This document shows, piece after piece, positions 1 through 7,536 of a stretch of 64,000 nucleotides of DNA. The number at the start of each line of letters is the position of its first letter. Within the stretch, counting starts at the first letter, position 1. The DNA comes from Marisediminitalea oceani. GTDB lineage: Bacteria; Pseudomonadota; Gammaproteobacteria; Enterobacterales; Alteromonadaceae. The notes under the pieces are model-generated. The model saw nothing but the letters and a program-made list of their open reading frames with translations, had not been told where the DNA came from and searched no databases. The translations under genes were made by a program, and so were the position numbers. The stretch covers positions 1-64,000 of the forward strand of contig NZ_RCUA01000081.1 in the NCBI RefSeq assembly GCF_003731635.1, in the 5' to 3' direction.

Positions 1-1324
1 CTGAGGGATCCCCACGAATTTAGCATGTAATCTTGCTCATGCAAGCTTCAGCGGTGAGTTCATCAAGCCAGCGGATCGTCTTTTTCCACTGATGCAGGGT
101 AAATCGCATTGAGGTGTTAAAAGCTCTCAAGCCAAGAAAGTGAAAGGATAGTACGGATTTTGTTTCGGTATTTGCCTGAAAGCGTCGATGCTTGTTACTG
201 ACAACTAATAGCATGCCCAACAGTACAGCCACTAACGAAGCCAGTGTGGTAAGCAAGACCAGAACAGTAATGCGTGTCTTGGTTGTGCTGCGATTATTTT
301 CATACCCCAGACCAAAGCGCGTGCTTTTCATATCCCGAAAGCCTTCTTCTATTTGCATGCGCTGGCGATAAATATCGATGACTTGTTTAGATAAGTGACG
401 ATGGTAGGGCAATGACGTCGCCAGTAGCCACGGATCTCTTGCGCCATCAGCATATTTCAATGAATTGGTATCCCGTTGGCGCGAGCCATTGGCATTAAAC
501 GCTCGTCGACCTTTCGCTTTCTCTTTAACCAACACCAAGGTACAGGCAAAAGGTCGTGACTTGACGATAAGCGCGTTATCAAATCGCTTGGGCCGTGTTG
601 TAGCCTTTAGATAAAGCTCAGCGATAGATTGCCATTCATTACCGCCATCCAGCGAATATAAATGTGGCTTTCGCACACGTCCGACAATATGCCATCTCAA
701 TGCCTGCACTTCACGAAACCACGGCGATTTGTAGCCCGCATCAGTGACAATAATGGGCTGGCAGGTATCCGGTAAGAGCGTGTGCAATATCTCTAAAAAG
801 TCTCTATGTGTAGTCGCTTTTGCACTGGCTTTTCTATCATGCACTTCCTGATAAAGGGTAATAGGCCGCCCTTTAACGACAATTGCGGCGCGAAGTAAAA
901 AGTGCTTTTTGCACTTATCCAAATCTGACCAGTCAACGGCAATGACAGGATGTTTACAGGTACAAAATAACCGGCAAATCATTGCATAGATAAACGGTAC
1001 TTCACGCTGGAGGTGACCATTAGATAACAGCCGGTCAGCCCGCTTAATACGGTGTTTCTCATAGGCATTGGAACGGATACCGCGCCCCATACTGGTCACA
1101 GTGGCCGAACCGCTCTCAATCAAGCTTCGCACACAGGCGACAACGGCCTGTTTGCGGGTTTTATGCATTTTATGGCTGACAAAAGAGACAAGATTGTTCA
1201 ATATAGAGCGTGCATTCATGGTGTTTTCTGTGTTGGTTTTTTTTGGCGAAAGATCTGATCACCAAATGCCATGAATGTTCCCTAACTCTTTGACTTTATT
1301 TTACTATTCGTGGGGATAGCTCAG
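1..1324. mobile_element. Complete IS4-family insertion sequence
   Basis: A single transposase gene is bracketed by 19-bp terminal inverted repeats: CTGAGGGATCCCCACGAAT at 1-19 and, inverted, at 1306-1324 (CTGAGCTATCCCCACGAAT when read inward), with 17 of 19 positions identical. The element starts at the first base of the window, so the left target duplication cannot be checked. Size (about 1.32 kb) and transposase type fit IS4. It sits directly beside a serine recombinase and an AT-rich kinase module, marking this end of the window as accessory DNA. Confidence 0.9.
20..1219 (-). CDS. IS4-family DDE transposase
   Basis: This 399-residue protein catalyses cut-and-paste transposition of the surrounding insertion sequence. 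The IS4 signature Y-(2)-R-(3)-E-(6)-K is exact in the C-terminal half: Y284, R287, E291 and K298 in YRQRMQIEEGFRDMK. Candidate catalytic aspartates lie at about D96/D99 (AVDWSDL) and D160 (VTDAGY), with E291 completing the DDE triad. Length is normal and no frameshift is visible, so the element may still be active. The gene nearly fills the IS; its stop codon abuts the left inverted repeat. I did not assign it to a named IS. Confidence 0.95.
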   Translation of the reverse strand: MNARSILNNLVSFVSHKMHKTRKQAVVACVRSLIESGSATVTSMGRGIRSNAYEKHRIKRADRLLSNGHLQREVPFIYAMICRLFCTCKHPVIAVDWSDLDKCKKHFLLRAAIVVKGRPITLYQEVHDRKASAKATTHRDFLEILHTLLPDTCQPIIVTDAGYKSPWFREVQALRWHIVGRVRKPHLYSLDGGNEWQSIAELYLKATTRPKRFDNALIVKSRPFACTLVLVKEKAKGRRAFNANGSRQRDTNSLKYADGARDPWLLATSLPYHRHLSKQVIDIYRQRMQIEEGFRDMKSTRFGLGYENNRSTTKTRITVLVLLTTLASLVAVLLGMLLVVSNKHRRFQANTETKSVLSFHFLGLRAFNTSMRFTLHQWKKTIRWLDELTAEACMSKITC

Positions 1325-1393
1325 AATCTACACGATACAATGAAGACGCTTGTATCAGCTTTCCAACTATACACAATAATACAAAAATCCCGC

Positions 1394-1419
1394 GTAAATA
1401 AAACGACCATTTTATTTAC
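1394..1419. repeat. Perfect 10-bp inverted repeat upstream of the recombinase
   Basis: GTAAATAAAA (1394-1403) and TTTTATTTAC (1410-1419) flank the 6-bp spacer CGACCA. The repeat lies in the 200-bp gap between the IS and the serine recombinase gene. Dyad sites in this position are often resolvase binding (res) or operator sites, but that role here is inferred from position only. Confidence 0.5.
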
Positions 1420-1523
1420 ATCCCGCCAACTTCAAATCTAATACAAAAATTAGCTTGTTTTGATGTAAAACAACCCGCAAAGTAATCTACGTAAAGTAAA
1501 CCTACCTTTATTTTAGGATTGTG

Positions 1524-2075
1524 ATGAAGATCGGCTATGCACGAGTAAGCACGGACGAACAATCAGAAAGCGCACAATTGGATGCGTTAAAAGCGGCAGG
1601 CTGTGAGCGAATTTACCAAGAAAAATGCAGTGGTAAATCAAAGCACCGTCCAGAACTTGAGCGTATGATAGATGCCTTGCGAGCAGATGATGTTGTTGTC
1701 GTGCAGCGTTTAGATAGGCTTGGGCGCAGCTTAAAGGATTTAATTGAATTACTTGATGGTTTTAAATCTGAACAGGTTCAGTTTATCAGCCTTGATGAAA
1801 ATATAGACACTACGACTGCGGTTGGTGAATTGGCATTTCATATGATCGGTTCAATCGCTCAATTTGAGCGCAGACTAATATCAGAGCGAACCAAAGCAGG
1901 TTTAGAAGCAGCAAGAGCAAGAGGCCTTAAAGGTGGCAGAAAACAAAAGCTAACACCTACTGATATTAAAAAAGCGCAAGCCATGCTACTTGATCCAGAT
2001 ATGACCAAAGCAGAAGTGGCAAAGCATTTTGATGTAAGCAGGCCAACATTAAATAAAGTGCTAGAAGACAGTTAA
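1524..2075 (+). CDS. Serine recombinase (resolvase/invertase family)
   Basis: A 183-residue small serine recombinase. The N-terminal catalytic domain begins MKIGYARVST with nucleophile Ser9, followed by the conserved stretches DRLGRSLKDL and the long helix around the FERRLISERTKAG segment. The C-terminal helix-turn-helix (TKAEVAKHFDVSRPTLNKVL) is typical of Tn3 resolvases and DNA invertases. The frame also opens with GTG at 1521, but AGGA at 1515-1518 is better spaced from ATG 1524. It could resolve a transposon cointegrate or invert a local segment; no paired inverted recombination sites were identified. It lies between the IS and the kinase pair in the same direction, which suggests one mobile module. 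Confidence 0.92.
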   Translation: MKIGYARVSTDEQSESAQLDALKAAGCERIYQEKCSGKSKHRPELERMIDALRADDVVVVQRLDRLGRSLKDLIELLDGFKSEQVQFISLDENIDTTTAVGELAFHMIGSIAQFERRLISERTKAGLEAARARGLKGGRKQKLTPTDIKKAQAMLLDPDMTKAEVAKHFDVSRPTLNKVLEDS

Positions 2076-2124
2076 GAATAAATAGATCGATTTCATATTA
2101 GAAAAATATATTGAAGATGGTGTT

Positions 2125-3306
2125 TTGGAGCTATCGCCAAGTAAGATGCGTAGTTTAATTGAGCTGAAATACAACACCATTGGTGATGCCGTAGATGTAT
2201 TTGGTTCACCAGCGGCCATAAGAGAAACCTTTATTGGGTTTCAGAAGTATCTGTATGAGAAAAAGGGAGTTTTATATATGCCATCAACAGCTTTAGAAGG
2301 ATTAGTGACCGACTCTGGTTGGACAATAGGTAAATTAATAAATACTACATCAGGCAGTGGAGGTAATTTTTGTACTAGATATACTGCTATTTCCCCTGAA
2401 GGACGAGTTGGATTTCTAAAAGCGATGGATCTTTCTAAAGTGGCCGCAAAACCACTAGAGGAAATGAATAGGACTATTTCTGAATATCTTTTTGAACAAA
2501 ATATTTTAGATCATTGTAAAGATAGCAAGCTAACTCGTGTTGTTACTCCTTTAGATAGTGGAGAAATATTAAGCCCCATATCTCTACCACCACTAAACAG
2601 GGTTTTTTATATTATTTTTGAACTTGCTGAAGGTGATTTGAGAGCACAGTTCATAAATAACGGTGTAACTTCGTGGAAAACGGTGTTTAAGTCTCTGCAT
2701 CATGTTGCTGTAGGAATAAAACAATTACATCAAATTGGTATTGCCCACCAAGACATAAAACCTTCTAACATATTGTGTTTTGAAAATGAGCAATCAAAAA
2801 TTTCAGATCTTGGCAGAGTTACAGACGTTAATGGTACATCTCCATTTTCCTCACAGAGCTTTACTGGTGATAGATCATATGCGCCAATTGAAGTTCATTA
2901 TAGGATTCCAATAAGCGACTTTATTGATAGAAGACTTTCTGACATTCATATGTTTGGAAGCCTAATTTATCACGTTATTTCTGGTGCTCAAATTACTCCG
3001 GTTTTAATTGAAGAGTCTAGACTGATAATGCCTCATATTGATAGAGCTACGTATTCGGATGCACTTCCTTTTATAAAATCTGCTTTCGCCACAATTATTA
3101 ATAGATTTAAAGAAGAATGTGAGAATCAGTTTGATGATGAAATCGCTTCTGATTTAGCCGAGATTGTTAACGAATTATGCTTCCCTGATCATTTGATTCG
3201 TGGAAATGCAAAGCACACGAGCAAAGTTATGCGCCTTTCAATGGAGAAGTACATCAGTAAAATGGCAGGCATAATAAGAAAATGTCAGATAAAGGGGATT
3301 AACTGA
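2125..3306 (+). CDS. Hanks-type Ser/Thr protein kinase
   Basis: A 393-residue protein with a kinase fold that appears catalytically intact. It has a glycine-rich stretch SGSGGNFCTRYTA, a candidate ATP lysine K99 in GFLKAMD, the catalytic loop HQDIKPSN (H208, D210, K212, N215) and the metal-binding DLG (D228, in place of DFG). About 75 residues precede the kinase core, and a C-terminal extension past about residue 300 matches no domain I know. There is no membrane segment, so it should be cytoplasmic. TTG at 2125 opens the frame; ATG 2146 (KMRSL) is an alternative start. The gene is AT-rich compared with the genes from 5.5 kb onward. The TPR-like gene begins one base after its stop (TGATATG), implying co-translation. 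Confidence 0.85.
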   Translation: MELSPSKMRSLIELKYNTIGDAVDVFGSPAAIRETFIGFQKYLYEKKGVLYMPSTALEGLVTDSGWTIGKLINTTSGSGGNFCTRYTAISPEGRVGFLKAMDLSKVAAKPLEEMNRTISEYLFEQNILDHCKDSKLTRVVTPLDSGEILSPISLPPLNRVFYIIFELAEGDLRAQFINNGVTSWKTVFKSLHHVAVGIKQLHQIGIAHQDIKPSNILCFENEQSKISDLGRVTDVNGTSPFSSQSFTGDRSYAPIEVHYRIPISDFIDRRLSDIHMFGSLIYHVISGAQITPVLIEESRLIMPHIDRATYSDALPFIKSAFATIINRFKEECENQFDDEIASDLAEIVNELCFPDHLIRGNAKHTSKVMRLSMEKYISKMAGIIRKCQIKGIN

Positions 3307-3307
3307 T

Positions 3308-4774
3308 ATGTCCAATAACATTTTAATGATGGATAACAGGCAGTTAATCCCGAGGTGGCATACTTCGAGGAAGCTATATAAGTTTAATTACCCTGCAAAA
3401 GTTAAGGCTGCAACTTCATCTAGTTTCGAAGAAGATTTTTGGTTCAAAAAAGCTGTTGAAATATGGAAGGCTGAACCATCAACTTATAATGCTATAGATG
3501 TATTTGTTAGATTCATTCAGGCTGACGAAAGAAACCATCCACTTTATAGTGAGCTGCACCGACAATTGCTTGATCAGTATGAATACCTTCCCAGCTCTGT
3601 TAAACATCTTGTTTGTCCAGAACTAAGATTGTTTGACAATTTTGATTCCTATTCAACTGATATTGGTAATGTCAGACTGATAATTAGAAAGCTCAAAAAC
3701 ATAGTTAAATTCAACCCAAGAGACTCATTAAGCTGGATGGATTTAGGCTTCTATTATTCAGTAATTGGAGAAATGAGCAAAGCATATCACTGCGTTGATG
3801 TTGCAAAAAATTTAGATCCGAATCATGCATTTATTGCGAAATCATATTCTAGGTTTTTAGTCCACATAGGAGATCCTGAGAAAGCAACATGGTACTTAAA
3901 GCAAAGGCCAAATTTAAACTCGAATCCATTAATTTTAAGCGCGTACACTTCAATATCCAGTGCCTTTGACTTAAGAAATCCGAACATTAAGCAAGCAATA
4001 TCTTTGGTTGAAAGTTGGAATGGCGAGCGCTCAAGAGTATCTGAATTGGCAGCATGTGTAGCTACGATAGAGTTTAATAATGGTTCAATCAAAAGAGCTA
4101 AAAAACATATGCAACTAGCTCTAGCAGAGCCATCTGAAAATGTAATTTCTCATGTGCAATGGTTACACCATAAACACAAGATGCACTTTAAAAATATGCC
4201 AGCCCCTTCAGCGTCAATTGAAGGTGGTGTAAACGCCCTTTATCACAATAAACAATTTGCAGAATGCCGAGATAAGTTAGTCGAAATGCATCAATTTCAA
4301 CCTTATAGCGCAGGCCCTGTAGTTGATGCTGGTTATCTTAGTATTGCAGCATTAGATGATCCTGGCTTTGTTATTAAACTTTCCGAAAATCGAATTCCAC
4401 ATTCACACATGAGATTTGGTGAATTAAACAACCTTGTTGTTGCTAAGTTACTTTCAAAACAAACTAAAGATTTAGATGTTGATTTGAGGCTATTAGCAAG
4501 ACGAGTAAATCTTGAAGATACTCATAGCATTGCTACATTCAAAGCCACAACGGGTATGGCTTTCATGGAGAGTGGCATGATAGATGAGGGAATAAAATTA
4601 TATGATGAATCGATTGAGCTACTAACTAGAAAAGGACTAAATCGCTCCCTATGTCTAGCTAAACATTTTTACGCTAAACAAGTTGAAAGATTCGATTCTG
4701 AAAAAGCAACTAAATTAAGGAAGGATGCTGTTAAACTTGCCAAGAAACTTGGTGTATTAGAAATCGATACGTAG
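3308..4774 (+). CDS. TPR-like repeat protein coupled to the kinase
   Basis: A 488-residue, largely helical protein. The clearest tetratricopeptide-like unit is at about residues 139-200 (DSLSWMDLGFYYSVIGEMSKAYHCVDVAKNLDPNH, then a second helix pair). Weaker repeats follow near residues 245-270 and near the C-terminus. No signal peptide, membrane helix or catalytic motif is visible. Its start lies one base past the kinase stop codon, so the two are almost certainly made together. It may be a substrate, scaffold or sensor for the kinase. Kinase plus TPR protein beside a recombinase resembles the layout of anti-phage or signalling islands, but nothing here proves defence. Confidence 0.7.
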   Translation: MSNNILMMDNRQLIPRWHTSRKLYKFNYPAKVKAATSSSFEEDFWFKKAVEIWKAEPSTYNAIDVFVRFIQADERNHPLYSELHRQLLDQYEYLPSSVKHLVCPELRLFDNFDSYSTDIGNVRLIIRKLKNIVKFNPRDSLSWMDLGFYYSVIGEMSKAYHCVDVAKNLDPNHAFIAKSYSRFLVHIGDPEKATWYLKQRPNLNSNPLILSAYTSISSAFDLRNPNIKQAISLVESWNGERSRVSELAACVATIEFNNGSIKRAKKHMQLALAEPSENVISHVQWLHHKHKMHFKNMPAPSASIEGGVNALYHNKQFAECRDKLVEMHQFQPYSAGPVVDAGYLSIAALDDPGFVIKLSENRIPHSHMRFGELNNLVVAKLLSKQTKDLDVDLRLLARRVNLEDTHSIATFKATTGMAFMESGMIDEGIKLYDESIELLTRKGLNRSLCLAKHFYAKQVERFDSEKATKLRKDAVKLAKKLGVLEIDT

Positions 4775-5564
4775 TTAATTGAACCCATAATAGGTACATC
4801 CCAAATAAGATTTATAGAAACATTTAAAATCAGTGGCACCAATGTGCATGACTTACATAAAACCAGAAGCACTTAAGATAACCTGATCAATAGTGCATTT
4901 AAGTATACAGATTTTATTAATATTCAAATACACTAAACATCAGCGTATTTGAAAAACAATTTTTTTAAACGCGTTGAAATCAGATGACAAGCTCATAACA
5001 TATGTCAAAAAATCAATAAAAATAAAGGTTTCAAACCAATCATCCATCTTTAATAGAGTTTTCACCTAGCTACATACAGTGTTATTTTTAAAATATTTTT
5101 TACCACATAAAGGTTCGAGTCAGGGTGGGGCCACCATTTTTCAAAATAAAAGTCCTGGCGATACTTCCATTACCTGCTCATCGTAGGCAGTTGTCGCTAA
5201 ATTTCCAATTTAGCCCTATTCAGTATTGTTTCTCTAAACCAATCAAAATCTAACAAAGCTATTAATTCTGTACTCAGAACAAAAAATATCAAATTAGCGT
5301 CCCTCTTTACGCCAGCTTGAATCGAATCCGCTTTGCTCAGCCTAAATCTATCGCCAAAACTGTCGGTTTTTTATACAAAACCTTGCGAGCCAATCTTAGA
5401 AGATTTGTTAACAAACTGTTTTCGTTACATTTATCTATCCTGGTTCGATTTTTGATTGAATTACAATGAAGGGTTGCCGTAGCGCTATTAGTAACGCGTT
5501 TTGCCTGAGCGAATAATTGGTTGTTATTCGATAAAAAATAAAATTAGTTCAAAAGGAAAGAGCA
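4775..5564. other. 790-bp gene-free, AT-rich junction region
   Basis: No convincing gene is present. The left part (to about 5100) is as AT-rich as the kinase module. A tRNA-3'-end-like fragment lies at 5112-5136. The right part leads into the PEP-CTERM gene at 5565, which has a clear AGGAAAG ribosome site at 5554-5560. No strong terminator follows the TPR gene. This is probably the boundary between accessory and core DNA. Confidence 0.5.
5112..5136 (+). other. tRNA 3'-end-like remnant, possible attachment-site scar
   Basis: GGTTCGAGTC followed by a stretch ending GGGGCCACCA resembles a T-loop plus acceptor end with encoded CCA. The T-stem does not pair properly and there is no 5' half upstream, so this is not a functional tRNA. 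Such 3' fragments are often left where integrative elements insert at tRNA genes. It lies about 340 bp past the TPR gene, at the plausible right edge of the accessory block. Confidence 0.3.
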
Positions 5565-6254
5565 ATGAAATTTTTGAAAAAATCACAACTCGTGAAGGGC
5601 ACCGCTGCAGCTATGCTTCTTGCAGCTTCAGGCTTTGCGCAGGCGAACGTTATCGTGCTTGATTTTGAAGGTGTTGGCGACCAGGCCAACATCAACGATT
5701 TCTATAATGGCGGCACCGATAGCATGGGTAACTCAGGCACAGACTACGGTATTGGTTTTGGAAGCAATACTCTGGGCATAATCGACGCTGACGCAGGCGG
5801 TACTGGTAACTTTGCTAACGAACCATCTGCCGATACCGTCATGTTCTTCTTAACCGGGACCGCTGTTTTAAACTATTCAGCCGGTTTTGATACAGGCTTT
5901 TCATTTTTCTATTCATCGTCGACTGTTGCGTCGGTCTTCGTATACGACGGCTTGGATGCGACAGGTAATTTGCTGGCGACATTGGATCTTAGTGCTCAGG
6001 GCTTCGATAACTGTTCGGGTGATCCTAATGGCCAATTTTGTAACTGGTCTCCGGTAGGTGCGAGCTTTGCAGGCACCGCCTACTCTATCGATTTCGGTGG
6101 CACGGTAAATCAAATTGGCTACGATGACATCACTTTTGGCTCAGCAACTGCCGGTGGCGGTGATGACGACCCAACACCAGCTCCGGCCCCTGCGGGCCTG
6201 GCCTTACTTGGTTTGGGCCTAGCTTTAATCGGTCGCAAACGAGTAGTTGCGTAG
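5565..6254 (+). CDS. PEP-CTERM sorting-domain protein
   Basis: A 229-residue exported protein. An N-terminal signal peptide (charged MKFLKKSQ, hydrophobic core, cleavage after QANA-type residues near 28) precedes a beta-rich, glycine- and aspartate-rich body. The C-terminus has the PEP-CTERM architecture: a proline-rich spacer (DDDPTPAPAPAG), a short hydrophobic helix (LALLGLGLALIG) and a basic end (RKRVVA). PEP-CTERM tails are cut by exosortase and couple surface delivery to exopolysaccharide. Ribosome site AGGAAAG lies 4 bases before the ATG. Body function is unknown. A terminator hairpin follows at 6276-6302, so the gene is monocistronic. Confidence 0.85.
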   Translation: MKFLKKSQLVKGTAAAMLLAASGFAQANVIVLDFEGVGDQANINDFYNGGTDSMGNSGTDYGIGFGSNTLGIIDADAGGTGNFANEPSADTVMFFLTGTAVLNYSAGFDTGFSFFYSSSTVASVFVYDGLDATGNLLATLDLSAQGFDNCSGDPNGQFCNWSPVGASFAGTAYSIDFGGTVNQIGYDDITFGSATAGGGDDDPTPAPAPAGLALLGLGLALIGRKRVVA

Positions 6255-6275
6255 TCCAATAGCAAATAAAATGAC

Positions 6276-6302
6276 AAACGGTGTTTTTGCAGTACACCGT
6301 TT
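6276..6302 (+). terminator. Hairpin after the PEP-CTERM gene at 5565
   Basis: A perfect 9-bp stem, AAACGGTGT (6276-6284) with ACACCGTTT (6294-6302), and a 9-nt loop lie 22 bases past the stop codon. The following ATGTTTTAC is only moderately T-rich. Confidence 0.6.
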
Positions 6303-6599
6303 ATGTTTTACTGCCTGCCAGGCATGCTTTCTTATCGGGGTAACGCTTCGCCGCCGGTAATAAACCTACAATCACACATTCCTTAGTGTTTACTTTTCCT
6401 TTTACCGCTCATCAGTCAGCACCGCTACCTATCACCCTGCTTCACAAAAAGCTGGCAGTACGGTATACAACCGAATCGATTATAAATGCTGTATAAGGGG
6501 GAAAGATCGAGCTAAACAATGTCAAAATATTTTACACCTTACTGTAAAGACGCTCCTCAATTAAAACTAAACCATTGATATAAAATAAAATTTTAATTG

Positions 6600-6614
6600 T
6601 GGCACGATTATAGC
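6600..6614 (+). promoter_or_regulatory. Sigma-54-like -24/-12 promoter of the PEP-CTERM gene at 6665
   Basis: TGGCACGATTATAGC has the GG-N10-GC spacing and the conserved TGGCACG block of RpoN promoters, with TAGC in place of TTGC at -12. It lies 51 bases before the ATG at 6665. The paralogous gene at 29706 has an equivalent element. The rest of 6303-6599 shows no gene. Confidence 0.6.
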
Positions 6615-6664
6615 CTAGTAGGAGATAGACGTATTTTACAGTTTTCCTAAATTAAGGTCATAAA

Positions 6665-7483
6665 ATGAAGAAGTTAAGCCAACTGGCTAAAGTCATTTCA
6701 ATCGGTAGCGCACTTATTGTTGGTTCACTATCTGCAAACGCTGCATCAATATCTTTCTCTTACGACGCAGCAACAGATGGCTCTGGATTAACCAGCCAAT
6801 ACATTGATCCAGCCACAGGTGGATTACCAGGTTATTTCATCGAGACTTTCGACCAGGCAACAAACTCCACCGGTTTTCCAGGTTCCCTCGCTTACAATGA
6901 TCCGGGGTTTGACCAGGATTGTGCGGTTAACAGTGTTAACGGTGGTCCTGCTGGCGTTTTAGTAACACCACCAAGCGGTGATGTTGGTATTCGTAAGGGC
7001 TCAGTGCCTAATGTAGCTGCGGCGCCTGCCAATGATACTACTTGTTTCGCTTACCTGACCAACAACGGCAGCGGTTCTGCGAGCTTTACTTTTGACTACA
7101 GTCAGTTACTGGCAGCCAACGCAGATACTGGTATTACTTATCTGGGTTTCTACTGGGGTTCGGTAGACAGATACAATGATTTTAATTTCTACTCTGGCGG
7201 AAACCTGGTATCCAGCATCACTGGTAACGGTCTGCTCAACGCTCTGGGCGGCAGTGCGGGCAACCAAACTGGCGATGGTTCAAACGTATACGTGAACATA
7301 GACTTTTCGTTTGCAGAGCAGTTTGATCGTCTGGTTATAAACACCTCAGGTATTGCAGGTGAGTTTGACAACATTGTTGTTGGTCTTAGCCAACGCCCGG
7401 TACTTGCTTCCAGCCCGGCTAGCCATGCACTGTTGTTATTAGGTCTGGCAGCAATTGGTTTACGCTTACGCCGTAAAAAGTAA
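6665..7483 (+). CDS. PEP-CTERM-like secreted protein, paralogue of the one at 29706
   Basis: A 272-residue exported protein with a signal peptide (MKKLSQLAKVISIGSALIVGS, cleavage near SANAAS). The body shares long blocks with the protein at 29706: TDGSGLTSQYIDP, GFPGS, CAVNS, AYLTNNGSG, TYLGFYWGSVD, NVYVNI, AEQFDRLV and AGEFDNIVVG. The C-terminus is a sorting tail: SSPASHALLLLGLAAIGLRLRRKK, with PAS replacing the usual PEP. The shared AGEFDNI motif resembles C-terminal beta-sandwich domains of other PEP-CTERM proteins. Expression probably depends on the -24/-12 element at 6600. A bidirectional terminator follows. Confidence 0.82.
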   Translation: MKKLSQLAKVISIGSALIVGSLSANAASISFSYDAATDGSGLTSQYIDPATGGLPGYFIETFDQATNSTGFPGSLAYNDPGFDQDCAVNSVNGGPAGVLVTPPSGDVGIRKGSVPNVAAAPANDTTCFAYLTNNGSGSASFTFDYSQLLAANADTGITYLGFYWGSVDRYNDFNFYSGGNLVSSITGNGLLNALGGSAGNQTGDGSNVYVNIDFSFAEQFDRLVINTSGIAGEFDNIVVGLSQRPVLASSPASHALLLLGLAAIGLRLRRKK

Positions 7484-7500
7484 GCTGCTTTCAAATTGAA

Positions 7501-7527
7501 AAAAGCTGACTTCGGTCAGCTTTTTTT
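7501..7527. terminator. Bidirectional terminator between convergent genes
   Basis: A 10-bp stem, AAAAGCTGAC (7501-7510) and GTCAGCTTTT (7515-7524), with a TTCG tetraloop and a T-run to 7527. The upstream A-run serves the opposite strand, so it can end both the PEP-CTERM gene and the nhaC-type gene that stops at 7537. Confidence 0.85.
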
Positions 7528-7536
7528 ATGGCTGTC

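Noticed and set aside
5112..5136. A functional tRNA gene
   Set aside because: Only a 3'-end-like fragment is present; the T-stem does not pair and no D or anticodon arm lies upstream.
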